Source of the DNA: JACJXF01 sp964349045
Lineage (GTDB): Bacteria; Bacteroidota; Bacteroidia; Bacteroidales; GCA-2748055
Reading direction: 5' to 3'
NCBI GenBank assembly: GCA_964349045.1
Contig: CAYGFI010000031.1
Location: 1 to 36,567, forward strand
Length of the DNA stretch: 36,567 bases
Part shown: piece by piece, positions 26,195 to 33,165 of the stretch
Layout of the letters: each line of letters opens with the position of its first letter
Position numbering within the stretch: position 1 is the stretch's first letter
The notes under the pieces: generated by a model
Databases searched by the model: none
What the model was told of the DNA's origin: nothing
The model's input: the letters and a program-made list of their open reading frames with translations, nothing else
Made by a program: the position numbers and the translations under genes

Positions 26195-26298
26195 AATACC
26201 TGTAGAATTCCTTTTTAAACAGAACTTAAGCTTTTCATTGAACCAAATGTCTTTTTATTTGCTTATACAACCAGATTAACTATTTAAATTGTGATATC

Positions 26299-27738
26299 AT
26301 GAAAAACCTGATTTATGGTCTGTTAATTTTAACCGCGTTATTTTTAACATTTTCTAATTTCTCCGGCATAACTAAGGAAAGAGGAATCAGGAGTCATGCT
26401 AATCCCGAAATGCAGGATTCTGCTATGATTAGGGCGAAACAAAATTACGCTAATTACTGCGCCAGTTGCCATTATGACGATCTGAGCTGGTTCACGGCAA
26501 GAAAATGGAAATACGGACATAGCCCTGATGATATTAACCAGAGCATCCGCACAGGTTACCCGGATTTTGGTATGCCGGCATACCGGGATGCACTTACTGA
26601 TAAGGAAACGAAAGCTATTTCTGACTATATTCATAACACATTGGACCTGGGTCTTCAGGAAAAACTCAACAAACTTGGTGATAAGGATTATTATTCAACC
26701 GAAAAGCTGAATATCCTTCCCGATACTATTATCACAGGTTTGCAAGTACCATGGGGAATGACTTTTCTTCCCGGGGGAGATATCCTCGTAACAGAGCGGG
26801 AAGGTAAATTATTGCGGTTCAGGAAGGGTAAATTAATGGATGAAATTCAGGGTCTCCCTAAAATACATTCCGTTGGTCAGGGTGGTTTAATGGATATCAG
26901 ACTACATCCGGATTACGGGAAAAATGGATGGATTTACTTTGCTTACACTTCTCCCGCTGAAAACATTTCGGAGGGATGGAATACCGCCATAATAAGAGCC
27001 AGGTTAACTAAAAATGCTCTTGTTGATAAAGAACTTTTGTTTAAAGCTTTTCCCGATTCCAGAACAGGACACCATTTCGGCTGCAAAATTACTTTTGACG
27101 GTAAGGGGCACATGTTTTTCGGAGTTGGAGAACGTGGAAAATCAGATAATTCTCAAAACTTATCAAACGACTGTGGGAAAATTCACCGGCTTAACGAGGA
27201 TGGTACAATTCCTTCCGATAATCCCTTCTTCAATACCCCGGGTGCAAGAAAAAGCATCTGGAGTTACGGGCACCGCAATCCACAGGGATTGGTTATCAGT
27301 CCATTTACCGGCGAACTATGGGAGACTGAGCATGGTCCAAAGGGTGGCGATGAGCTCAACCTTATTATTCCTGGTAAAAACTATGGTTGGCCGGTCATAA
27401 GCTTCGGAATTAATTATGATGGCTCTATCCTTACTCCTGATACTGCAAAAGCAGGAATGGAGCAACCTGCAACCTATTACGTTCCATCGATAGCTCCTTG
27501 CGGAACATGCTTTGTAACGGGCGGCAGGTACAAAGGCTGGGAAGGAAACATACTGATCGGCTCGCTGCGGTTTAGAAATCTCGAACGTGTCGAACTATCC
27601 GGAAGTAAAGTCATACATAAAGAGACGCTTCTCTATGATATTGGCAGAATGAGGAATGTTGAGGTAAGTCCTGACGGGTATATTTATGTCGCACTGGAAT
27701 CACCGGGTATGATTATCAGGTTAATGCCGGTGGAATAG
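26299..27738 (+). CDS. Cytochrome c / PQQ-type glucose-sorbosone dehydrogenase fusion
   Basis: The protein has 479 residues. A signal peptide (about 1-22) has no lipobox, so the protein should be periplasmic. Residues about 45-120 form a small cytochrome c domain with heme motif CASCH (54-58) and a likely axial Met in FGMPAYRDA. About 140-478 is the GSDH six-bladed propeller (PF07995): VPWGMTFLPGGDILVTEREG, TGHHFGCKITFDGKGHMFFG, GHRNPQGLVI and ETEHGPKGGDELNLI, which carry the usual catalytic His and PQQ/calcium residues. It probably oxidises an aldose or similar sugar and passes electrons through its own heme. PQQ dependence and substrate are inferred. It stands alone between octamer arrays, and no PQQ synthesis genes are in view. 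Confidence 0.87.
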   Translation: MKNLIYGLLILTALFLTFSNFSGITKERGIRSHANPEMQDSAMIRAKQNYANYCASCHYDDLSWFTARKWKYGHSPDDINQSIRTGYPDFGMPAYRDALTDKETKAISDYIHNTLDLGLQEKLNKLGDKDYYSTEKLNILPDTIITGLQVPWGMTFLPGGDILVTEREGKLLRFRKGKLMDEIQGLPKIHSVGQGGLMDIRLHPDYGKNGWIYFAYTSPAENISEGWNTAIIRARLTKNALVDKELLFKAFPDSRTGHHFGCKITFDGKGHMFFGVGERGKSDNSQNLSNDCGKIHRLNEDGTIPSDNPFFNTPGARKSIWSYGHRNPQGLVISPFTGELWETEHGPKGGDELNLIIPGKNYGWPVISFGINYDGSILTPDTAKAGMEQPATYYVPSIAPCGTCFVTGGRYKGWEGNILIGSLRFRNLERVELSGSKVIHKETLLYDIGRMRNVEVSPDGYIYVALESPGMIIRLMPVE

Positions 27739-27742
27739 GATC

Positions 27743-27790
27743 GTGACGATGTGATGACGTGACGGCGTGACGATGTGACGACATGACGAC
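27743..27790 (+). repeat. Octamer array, 6 units (GTGAYGRY)
   Basis: Six contiguous 8-bp units (GTGACGAT, GTGATGAC, GTGACGGC, GTGACGAT, GTGACGAC, ATGACGAC) start 4 nt after the dehydrogenase stop codon. Every unit contains TGA. The following DNA up to the leuC promoter (27791-27921) shows only a small ATTCA/TGAAT dyad at 27848-27859. Confidence 0.9.
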
Positions 27791-27921
27791 GAAACTACAT
27801 GGAGACACTCCGCGATATCACAAATCCCAGATTTCAATTCATAAGTCATTCATGTGAATTTGAAGGGATTTTCTGATAATGTGAAGTGAATTCTTACAAA
27901 CTGTAATTACAAACAGGATTT

Positions 27922-27956
27922 TTTGTTCAAAATATTTAAGAACTTTTGTACATTTG
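27922..27956 (+). promoter_or_regulatory. Candidate leu operon promoter
   Basis: TTTG at 27922-27925 and a perfect TAnnTTTG (TACATTTG) at 27949-27956 are separated by 23 nt, slightly longer than the usual 19-21. Transcription would start near 27961, leaving about 39 nt before the proposed leuC start. No Leu-rich leader peptide or terminator fits in that space. Confidence 0.5.
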
Positions 27957-27999
27957 CATCCCAATAATTAACTTAAAAAGTTTAATAAATTTAAATAAA

Positions 28000-29400
28000 T
28001 TGGCAGGGAAAACATTATTCGACAAAATTTGGGATTCGCATGTAATTGAGGAGATTAAAGGCGGTCCGTGTATTTTGTACATCGACAAGCATCTGATCCA
28101 TGAAGTGACAAGTCCGCAGGCATTTGCCGGGATTGAAAAGAGGGGACTTAGCGTATTTCGTCCGCAGCGCACGGTCGCCACTCCTGATCACAATGTGCCA
28201 ACTATTGATCAGCATTTGCCCATCAGGGATCAGCTTTCACGATATCAGGTGGCTAAACTTTCTGAGAATTGTGAACGGCATGGCATCACTCTTTATGGAT
28301 TGAATCATCCTTACCAGGGTATTGTACATGTTATAGGACCCGAACTGGGAATCACTCAGCCTGGAATGACAATTGTATGTGGCGATAGTCACACGTCAAC
28401 TCACGGAGCCTTTGGTAGCGTAGCTTTTGGAATAGGAACCTCTGAAGTTGAGATGGTGCTTGCCTCGCAGTGTATCATGCAGCCAAAGCCCAAAAAGATG
28501 CGAATTAATGTGGAGGGTGAAACGGGGAAAGGAGTTACCGCCAAAGATATTATTTTATACATCATTGCAAAGATCAGCGCCAGCGGTGGTACCGGATACT
28601 TCATCGAATATGCGGGTTCTGCCATACGAAGCCTTTCGATGGAAGGACGGATGACAATTTGCAATATGAGTATTGAAAGCGGCGCCAGGGGTGGAATGAT
28701 CGCTCCGGATGAAACAACATTTACCTACATCAAAGGCCGTGAGTTTGCTCCCAAAGGAATTGAATTCGATAAAGCAGTTGAAAAATGGAAGAAACTCAAA
28801 ACAGATAAAGATGCTGTTTTTGATTTGGAATTGAATTATGATGCAGCCGATATCGAGCCCATGATTACGTACGGCACAAATCCAGGAATGGGAGCAAAGA
28901 TCAGTTCAAAAATACCGGCCGAAAAGGATATAGAACCAAGTAACAGGGTAACATTCAGCAAAGCTCTTTCTTATATGGGTTTTAAGCATGAAGATCCAAT
29001 TATAGGTAAATCGGTGGATTTTGTTTTCATCGGGAGTTGCACCAATGGGCGTATTGAAGATTTGCGGGAAGTGGCAGCATTTGTTAAAGGCCGCAAAAAA
29101 GCCGATAATATTACCGCCTGGATTGTCCCGGGATCAAAACAAGTGGAAAAACAGGCGTATGCTGAAGGGATCACCAAAATTCTGGAAGAAGCAGGATTTA
29201 AACTGAGGCAACCAGGTTGCTCAGCTTGCCTGGCAATGAACGACGATAAAATCCCCGAAGGCAAACTGGCAGTAACTACATCAAACCGTAATTTCGAAGG
29301 CCGGCAGGGTCCCGGATCAAGATCTATGCTGACAAGCCCGCTTACCGCAGCTGCAGTGGCAGTGGCAGGTAAGATCGTGGATCCGAGAACGATGTTATGA
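28000..29400 (+). CDS. leuC: 3-isopropylmalate dehydratase large subunit, TTG start
   Basis: TTG at 28000 gives MAGKTLFDKIWDSHVI, the standard LeuC N-terminus, and 466 residues. The next in-frame start upstream, TTG at 27946, lies inside the proposed promoter. With the 28000 start, the three [4Fe-4S] ligands fall at Cys347 (GSCTNG), Cys407 and Cys410 (PGCSACL), the same numbers as in E. coli LeuC. SHTSTHGAFG and EGRQGPGSRSMLTSP are further aconitase-family motifs. With LeuD it isomerises 2- to 3-isopropylmalate; if the pathway starts from citramalate it also handles methylmalate. It is the first gene of leuC-leuD-synthase-leuB. Confidence 0.96.
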   Translation: MAGKTLFDKIWDSHVIEEIKGGPCILYIDKHLIHEVTSPQAFAGIEKRGLSVFRPQRTVATPDHNVPTIDQHLPIRDQLSRYQVAKLSENCERHGITLYGLNHPYQGIVHVIGPELGITQPGMTIVCGDSHTSTHGAFGSVAFGIGTSEVEMVLASQCIMQPKPKKMRINVEGETGKGVTAKDIILYIIAKISASGGTGYFIEYAGSAIRSLSMEGRMTICNMSIESGARGGMIAPDETTFTYIKGREFAPKGIEFDKAVEKWKKLKTDKDAVFDLELNYDAADIEPMITYGTNPGMGAKISSKIPAEKDIEPSNRVTFSKALSYMGFKHEDPIIGKSVDFVFIGSCTNGRIEDLREVAAFVKGRKKADNITAWIVPGSKQVEKQAYAEGITKILEEAGFKLRQPGCSACLAMNDDKIPEGKLAVTTSNRNFEGRQGPGSRSMLTSPLTAAAVAVAGKIVDPRTML

Positions 29401-29410
29401 AAAGGTAAAA

Positions 29411-29446
29411 GTTTGTAAAGTTTATATAGTTTGTAAAGTTCATAAA
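29411..29446 (+). repeat. Nonamer array, 4 units (GTTTGTAAA)
   Basis: Four 9-bp units (GTTTGTAAA, GTTTATATA, GTTTGTAAA, GTTCATAAA) start 10 nt after the leuC stop. This is the upstream half of a two-array junction and one of only two arrays whose basic period is not 8. Confidence 0.8.
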
Positions 29447-29472
29447 GTAAGCAAAGCTTTTATCAATTGAAT

Positions 29473-29520
29473 CATTAACACATTAACACATTAGCATATT
29501 AGCACATTAACACATTTATA
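29473..29520 (+). repeat. Octamer array, 6 units (CATTARCA), abutting leuD
   Basis: Six contiguous 8-bp units (CATTAACA twice, CATTAGCA, TATTAGCA, CATTAACA, CATTTATA). The last unit ends one base before the leuD ATG, so the array occupies the place of the ribosome-binding region. Confidence 0.9.
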
Positions 29521-29521
29521 A

Positions 29522-30112
29522 ATGGCAATCGAGAAATTCATTACACTCACTTCATCTGCTGTTCCATTACCTATTGAGAATGTGGATACTGACCAGATTA
29601 TTCCCGCGCGTTTCCTCAAAGCAACAACACGTGATGGTTTTGGAGAAAACCTTTTCAGAGACTGGAGATATGATGGACAAAATAATCCTAAATCTGAATT
29701 CGTTTTGAATCAGAAAAAATATTCCGGTAAAATATTGGTAGCTGGAAAAAATTTCGGCAGTGGATCAAGTCGCGAACATGCAGCATGGGCCATTCATGAT
29801 TACGGGTTTAAAGTGGTAGTTTCCAGTTTTTTTGCCGATATATTTAAGGGTAATGCATTGAATAACGGACTTTTACCCGTGCAAATATCAGCAGGCTTTT
29901 TGGCTGAGATTTTTACAGCAGTTGAAAAAAATCCCGAAACCCTGCTTAAAATTGATCTTGTCAGCCAGGAAATTATTCTTGAAGCTACCGGTGACAAAGA
30001 AAAATTCGATATCAATCCCTATAAAAAAGAATGCCTACTGAACGGGTATGAGGATATTGATTACCTGGTTAATCGTAAGGTGAAAATTGAGGAGTTTGAA
30101 AGGACAAGATAA
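29522..30112 (+). CDS. leuD: 3-isopropylmalate dehydratase small subunit
   Basis: The protein has 196 residues, normal for bacterial LeuD. It is the aconitase swivel domain that completes the LeuC active site. Diagnostic motifs are NVDTDQIIPARFLK near the N-terminus and AGKNFGSGSSREHA in the middle. The ATG follows the octamer array almost directly, and another long array follows its stop codon. Confidence 0.96.
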   Translation: MAIEKFITLTSSAVPLPIENVDTDQIIPARFLKATTRDGFGENLFRDWRYDGQNNPKSEFVLNQKKYSGKILVAGKNFGSGSSREHAAWAIHDYGFKVVVSSFFADIFKGNALNNGLLPVQISAGFLAEIFTAVEKNPETLLKIDLVSQEIILEATGDKEKFDINPYKKECLLNGYEDIDYLVNRKVKIEEFERTR

Positions 30113-30121
30113 GGAGGCTAC

Positions 30122-30253
30122 GGAGTAACGAGGTAACGAGGTAACGGAGGTAACGAGGTAACGAGGTAACGGAGGTAACGGGGTAACGGAGGTAACGGGG
30201 TAACGAGGTAACGAGGTAACGGAGGTAACGGGGTAACGAGGTAACGAGGTAAC
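30122..30253 (+). repeat. Octamer array, 16 units (GAGGTAAC) with four 9-bp variants
   Basis: Sixteen contiguous units by hand count: mostly GAGGTAAC and GGGGTAAC (8 bp), interrupted by four GGAGGTAAC units (9 bp), and starting with GGAGTAAC. The array begins 9 nt after the leuD stop. The 9-bp units could have arisen by slippage in the G-run. Every unit contains TAA. On the minus strand the array produces a spurious repetitive reading frame at 30069-30278. Confidence 0.93.
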
Positions 30254-30273
30254 GCTTAGAAACGTTAGTCACC

Positions 30274-30297
30274 GTCACGACGTCACATCGTCACGAA
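30274..30297 (+). repeat. Octamer array, 3 units (GTCACGAC)
   Basis: Three 8-bp units (GTCACGAC, GTCACATC, GTCACGAA), preceded by a partial GTCACC, end 15 nt before the synthase ATG. This is the second, different array in the leuD-synthase gap. Confidence 0.7.
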
Positions 30298-30312
30298 TAA
30301 AAAAACAAGTAT

Positions 30313-31839
30313 ATGAAAATAACCATAATGGATACCACACTTCGCGACGGTGAACAAACCTCGGGAGTATCCTTTACAGGTACTGAAAAGCTTACGATGG
30401 CCAGGCTGTTGCTTGAGGATCTGAAGGTTGACCGCATAGAGATTGCCTCTGCACGTGTTTCTGAAGGTGAATTCCAGGGCGCTAAAATGATCATGGAATG
30501 GGCCCGGGAAAATAAATTTATCGACAAGGTGGAAGTTCTCGGTTTTGTTGATGGGGATATTTCATTAAAGTGGATTCAGAATGCAGGTGGAAAAGTGATT
30601 AACCTGCTTACCAAAGGTTCATTGAAACATTGCCAGCAACAACTTCGCAAAACCCCCGGGCAACATATCGAAGATATCAAAGGTGTGCTGAAGTTAGCGG
30701 AAAATATGGGTATCAGGGTTAATATTTATTTCGAAGACTGGTCAAACGGTATGCGCAATTCCCCCGAATATATGTACCAGATGCTGGATAGTCTGCAGCA
30801 TGAAAATATTGAAAGGTTTATGTTGCCCGACACTTTAGGGATACTGAACCATCAGGAAGTTTATAAGTTCTGTCTTGACATGAAATCCCGTTATCCCAAA
30901 CTGGGATTCGATTTCCATGCGCACAACGACTATGATCTGGCTACGGCAAATGTATATTCAGCTATCAGTGCAGGTATTACCGGTATACATACAACTATTA
31001 ATGGATTGGGCGAAAGAGCAGGAAATGTTCCTCTCTCAAGTGTAATTGGAGTAGTAAAAGACCATTTCAAATACGATATGTCTGTTCAGGAAGACAAACT
31101 ATACCTGGTCAGCAAATTCATTGAATCGTTCTCAGGTATAAGGATTCCTGCCAACAAACCTCTTATCGGTGAAAATGTATTTACCCAAACCAGTGGTATA
31201 CATGCCGACGGGGATCATAAGGATAATCTCTATTTTAACGATCTGCTACCCGAACGCTTCGGAAGAAAACGGCAATACGCCCTCGGGAAAATGTCTGGTA
31301 AAGCCAGTGTCATTAAAAACCTCGAAGAACTCGGTATAAAATTGAGCAAAGATGAAATGAAAATGGTTACCGAGCGTATCATTGAACTGGGTGATAAGAA
31401 AGAGACGGTTTCAAAAGAAGATCTTCCTTATATAATTTCTGATGTTCTGAAGAGTGAGAAAGTCAACCAGAATATTAAAATCAAAAACTATTCTCTCGCT
31501 GTTGCCAAAGGTTTACGCTCAATGGCAACCCTGAGTATAGAAATTGATTGCGTGGTTTATGAAGAAACTGCTTCAGGCGACGGACAGTATGATGCATTTA
31601 TGAAGGCTCTGTGGAAGATTTACGATAAGCTGGATAAAAAACATCCTGTGCTTACTGATTATGTTGTTACCATTCCTCCAGGGGGTAAAACTGATGCTCT
31701 GGTAGAATGCTCAATTACATGGGATTACAATGGAAGAATTATAAAGACCCGTGGCCTCGACTCAGACCAGACAGTAGCCGCGATAAAAGGAACGCTGAAA
31801 ATGCTTAATATTATTGATGAGTTTGACAAATCGACATAG
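30313..31839 (+). CDS. 2-isopropylmalate / citramalate synthase family enzyme
   Basis: The protein has 508 residues. The N-terminal HMGL-like TIM barrel has DTTLRDGEQT (Asp7, Arg11, Asp12), the metal ligands His202 and His204 in FHAHNDYD, and NGLGERAGN. A linker follows, and from about 385 a LeuA-type allosteric (dimer regulatory) domain ends the protein. Reaction: acetyl-CoA plus 2-oxoisovalerate gives 2-isopropylmalate, or acetyl-CoA plus pyruvate gives citramalate. The substrate loop (VDRIEIASARVSEGE) differs from textbook LeuA and CimA. In some Bacteroides leu operons a protein of this kind occurs in addition to a classical LeuA, so the substrate stays open. The position between leuD and leuB supports a role in Leu or Ile synthesis with end-product feedback. 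Confidence 0.88.
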   Translation: MKITIMDTTLRDGEQTSGVSFTGTEKLTMARLLLEDLKVDRIEIASARVSEGEFQGAKMIMEWARENKFIDKVEVLGFVDGDISLKWIQNAGGKVINLLTKGSLKHCQQQLRKTPGQHIEDIKGVLKLAENMGIRVNIYFEDWSNGMRNSPEYMYQMLDSLQHENIERFMLPDTLGILNHQEVYKFCLDMKSRYPKLGFDFHAHNDYDLATANVYSAISAGITGIHTTINGLGERAGNVPLSSVIGVVKDHFKYDMSVQEDKLYLVSKFIESFSGIRIPANKPLIGENVFTQTSGIHADGDHKDNLYFNDLLPERFGRKRQYALGKMSGKASVIKNLEELGIKLSKDEMKMVTERIIELGDKKETVSKEDLPYIISDVLKSEKVNQNIKIKNYSLAVAKGLRSMATLSIEIDCVVYEETASGDGQYDAFMKALWKIYDKLDKKHPVLTDYVVTIPPGGKTDALVECSITWDYNGRIIKTRGLDSDQTVAAIKGTLKMLNIIDEFDKST

Positions 31840-31862
31840 TTATAATTTTAAAATCCGGAAAT

Positions 31863-31926
31863 GTGATAATGTGACAATGTGATAATGTGATAATGTGACA
31901 ATGTGACAATTCAACAATTCGATAAT
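31863..31926 (+). repeat. Octamer array, 8 units (GTGAYAAT)
   Basis: Six units of GTGATAAT or GTGACAAT are followed in register by TCAACAAT and TCGATAAT. The array starts 23 nt after the synthase stop. It shares the GTGAY start with the GC-richer arrays but ends in AAT. Confidence 0.92.
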
Positions 31927-31964
31927 TAATGAAATATATTAATAACCCAATAGCATATGAACCC

Positions 31965-32012
31965 TTTAGCATATTAGTACATTAGAACATTGTCAAATTA
32001 GCACATTAAAAA
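31965..32012 (+). repeat. Octamer array, 6 units (ATTAGNAC), abutting leuB
   Basis: Six 8-bp units (TTTAGCAT, ATTAGTAC, ATTAGAAC, ATTGTCAA, ATTAGCAC, ATTAAAAA) end two bases before the leuB ATG. It is more degenerate than the others, and the motif resembles the array before leuD (CATTAGCA) shifted by one base. Confidence 0.75.
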
Positions 32013-32014
32013 AA

Positions 32015-33070
32015 ATGGAATTCAAAATCGCAGTGCTCGCAGGAGATGGTATCGGACCAGAAATAATTGAACAAGCAGTTAAAGTGCTTGAAGCCGTGGG
32101 GCAAAAGTATAATCATAAGTTTCTTTTTACAAAGGCTCTGGTCGGCGCCTGCGCTATTGATGCTGTTGGAAATCCATTTCCTGATGCCACTTTTGAATTG
32201 TGCATGAAATCAGATGCAGTGCTGTTTGGCGCTATAGGTGACCCAAAATACGATAACGATCCAAAAGCAAAAATAAGACCCGAACAGGGACTTCTCGCCA
32301 TGAGAAAAAAACTGGGATTATATGCAAACATCCGCCCGGTAACCACTTTTAAATCTCTCATTCACAAATCACCCCTTCGGGCCGACCTGGTTGATGGAGC
32401 TGATTTCGTGGTGATCCGTGAACTTACCGGAGGCATTTATTTCGGAGAAAAAGGAAGATCTGAAGATCTTAACAAAGCATTTGATACCTGCACTTATACT
32501 AAAGATGAAATAATCCGGATTACAAAACTGGGCTTTGAATATGCTGCCAAAAGGAAAAAGAGGCTAACAGTGGTAGACAAGGCCAATGTACTTGCCACAT
32601 CAAGGCTATGGAGGGAAACGGTTCAGGAAATGGAATCTTCTTACAAAGATATAACGGTAGACTACATGTTTGTTGATAACGCGGCAATGCAAATCATTCA
32701 ATGGCCCAAAAAATTTGATGTTATGGTCACCGAGAATATGTTCGGAGATATTCTCTCCGACGAGGCGAGCGTAATCACCGGATCATTGGGACTGCTTCCG
32801 TCAGCTTCTGTTGGGATTCATACCAGTGTATTTGAACCTATTCATGGTTCGTATCCGCAGGCAGCAGGAAAAGACATAGCAAATCCTGTTGCAACCATTC
32901 TATCGGCAGCCATGATGCTCGAATTGGCGCTAAATCTGCAGGAAGAAGCAAAAGCCATTCGTGAAGCGGTCGACAAATCCCTTGCAGCCGGTGTTGTTAC
33001 AGTTGATATTGCCGAAGGAAAGTCATTTAAGACCTCTGAAGTGGGAAACTGGATCGCTGAGAATGTCTGA
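32015..33070 (+). CDS. leuB: 3-isopropylmalate dehydrogenase
   Basis: The protein has 351 residues. It is the NAD-dependent oxidative decarboxylase of Leu synthesis. Family motifs are LAGDGIGPEII at the N-terminus, ELTGGIYFGEKGR (substrate contact Arg/Tyr region), the Lys/Asp catalytic set in VVDKANVL and FVDNAAMQ, VTENMFGDILSDEASVI and the NAD-binding GSYPQAAGKDIANP. It is the last gene of the visible leu operon. An imperfect 10-bp hairpin lies 46 nt after its stop, before the convergent kinase gene. Confidence 0.97.
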   Translation: MEFKIAVLAGDGIGPEIIEQAVKVLEAVGQKYNHKFLFTKALVGACAIDAVGNPFPDATFELCMKSDAVLFGAIGDPKYDNDPKAKIRPEQGLLAMRKKLGLYANIRPVTTFKSLIHKSPLRADLVDGADFVVIRELTGGIYFGEKGRSEDLNKAFDTCTYTKDEIIRITKLGFEYAAKRKKRLTVVDKANVLATSRLWRETVQEMESSYKDITVDYMFVDNAAMQIIQWPKKFDVMVTENMFGDILSDEASVITGSLGLLPSASVGIHTSVFEPIHGSYPQAAGKDIANPVATILSAAMMLELALNLQEEAKAIREAVDKSLAAGVVTVDIAEGKSFKTSEVGNWIAENV

Positions 33071-33116
33071 CAAAAAATGAGATTCAGTCGCTAAAAACAG
33101 GTTGATTCCGGATATT

Positions 33117-33144
33117 CGTGACGCGTTACGCATTACGCGTCATG
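33117..33144. repeat. Hairpin between convergent leuB and kinase genes
   Basis: A 10-bp stem pairs 33117-33126 with 33135-33144 around an 8-nt loop. It has one G-T wobble, and the 8-bp core arms TGACGCGT and ACGCGTCA are perfect. There is no T-run on either side, so it is not a canonical terminator, though it sits where a bidirectional one would. The sequence also reads as degenerate octamers (GTGACGCG, TTACGCAT, TACGCGTC). Confidence 0.55.
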
Positions 33145-33165
33145 ATCATCACGAACGAAAACCCA

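Noticed and set aside
27957..28002. Leu attenuator or T-box upstream of leuC
   Set aside because: Only about 40 nt lie between the promoter candidate and the start codon, without Leu-codon runs, a terminator or T-box motifs.
19117..30253. CRISPR arrays
   Set aside because: The repeats are 7-9 bp head-to-tail units with no unique spacers, no dyad-containing repeat and no cas genes.
30069..30278. Minus-strand reading frame with repeating RYLVTSLP units
   Set aside because: It is the translation of the GAGGTAAC array on the wrong strand; it overlaps the leuD end and has no independent support.
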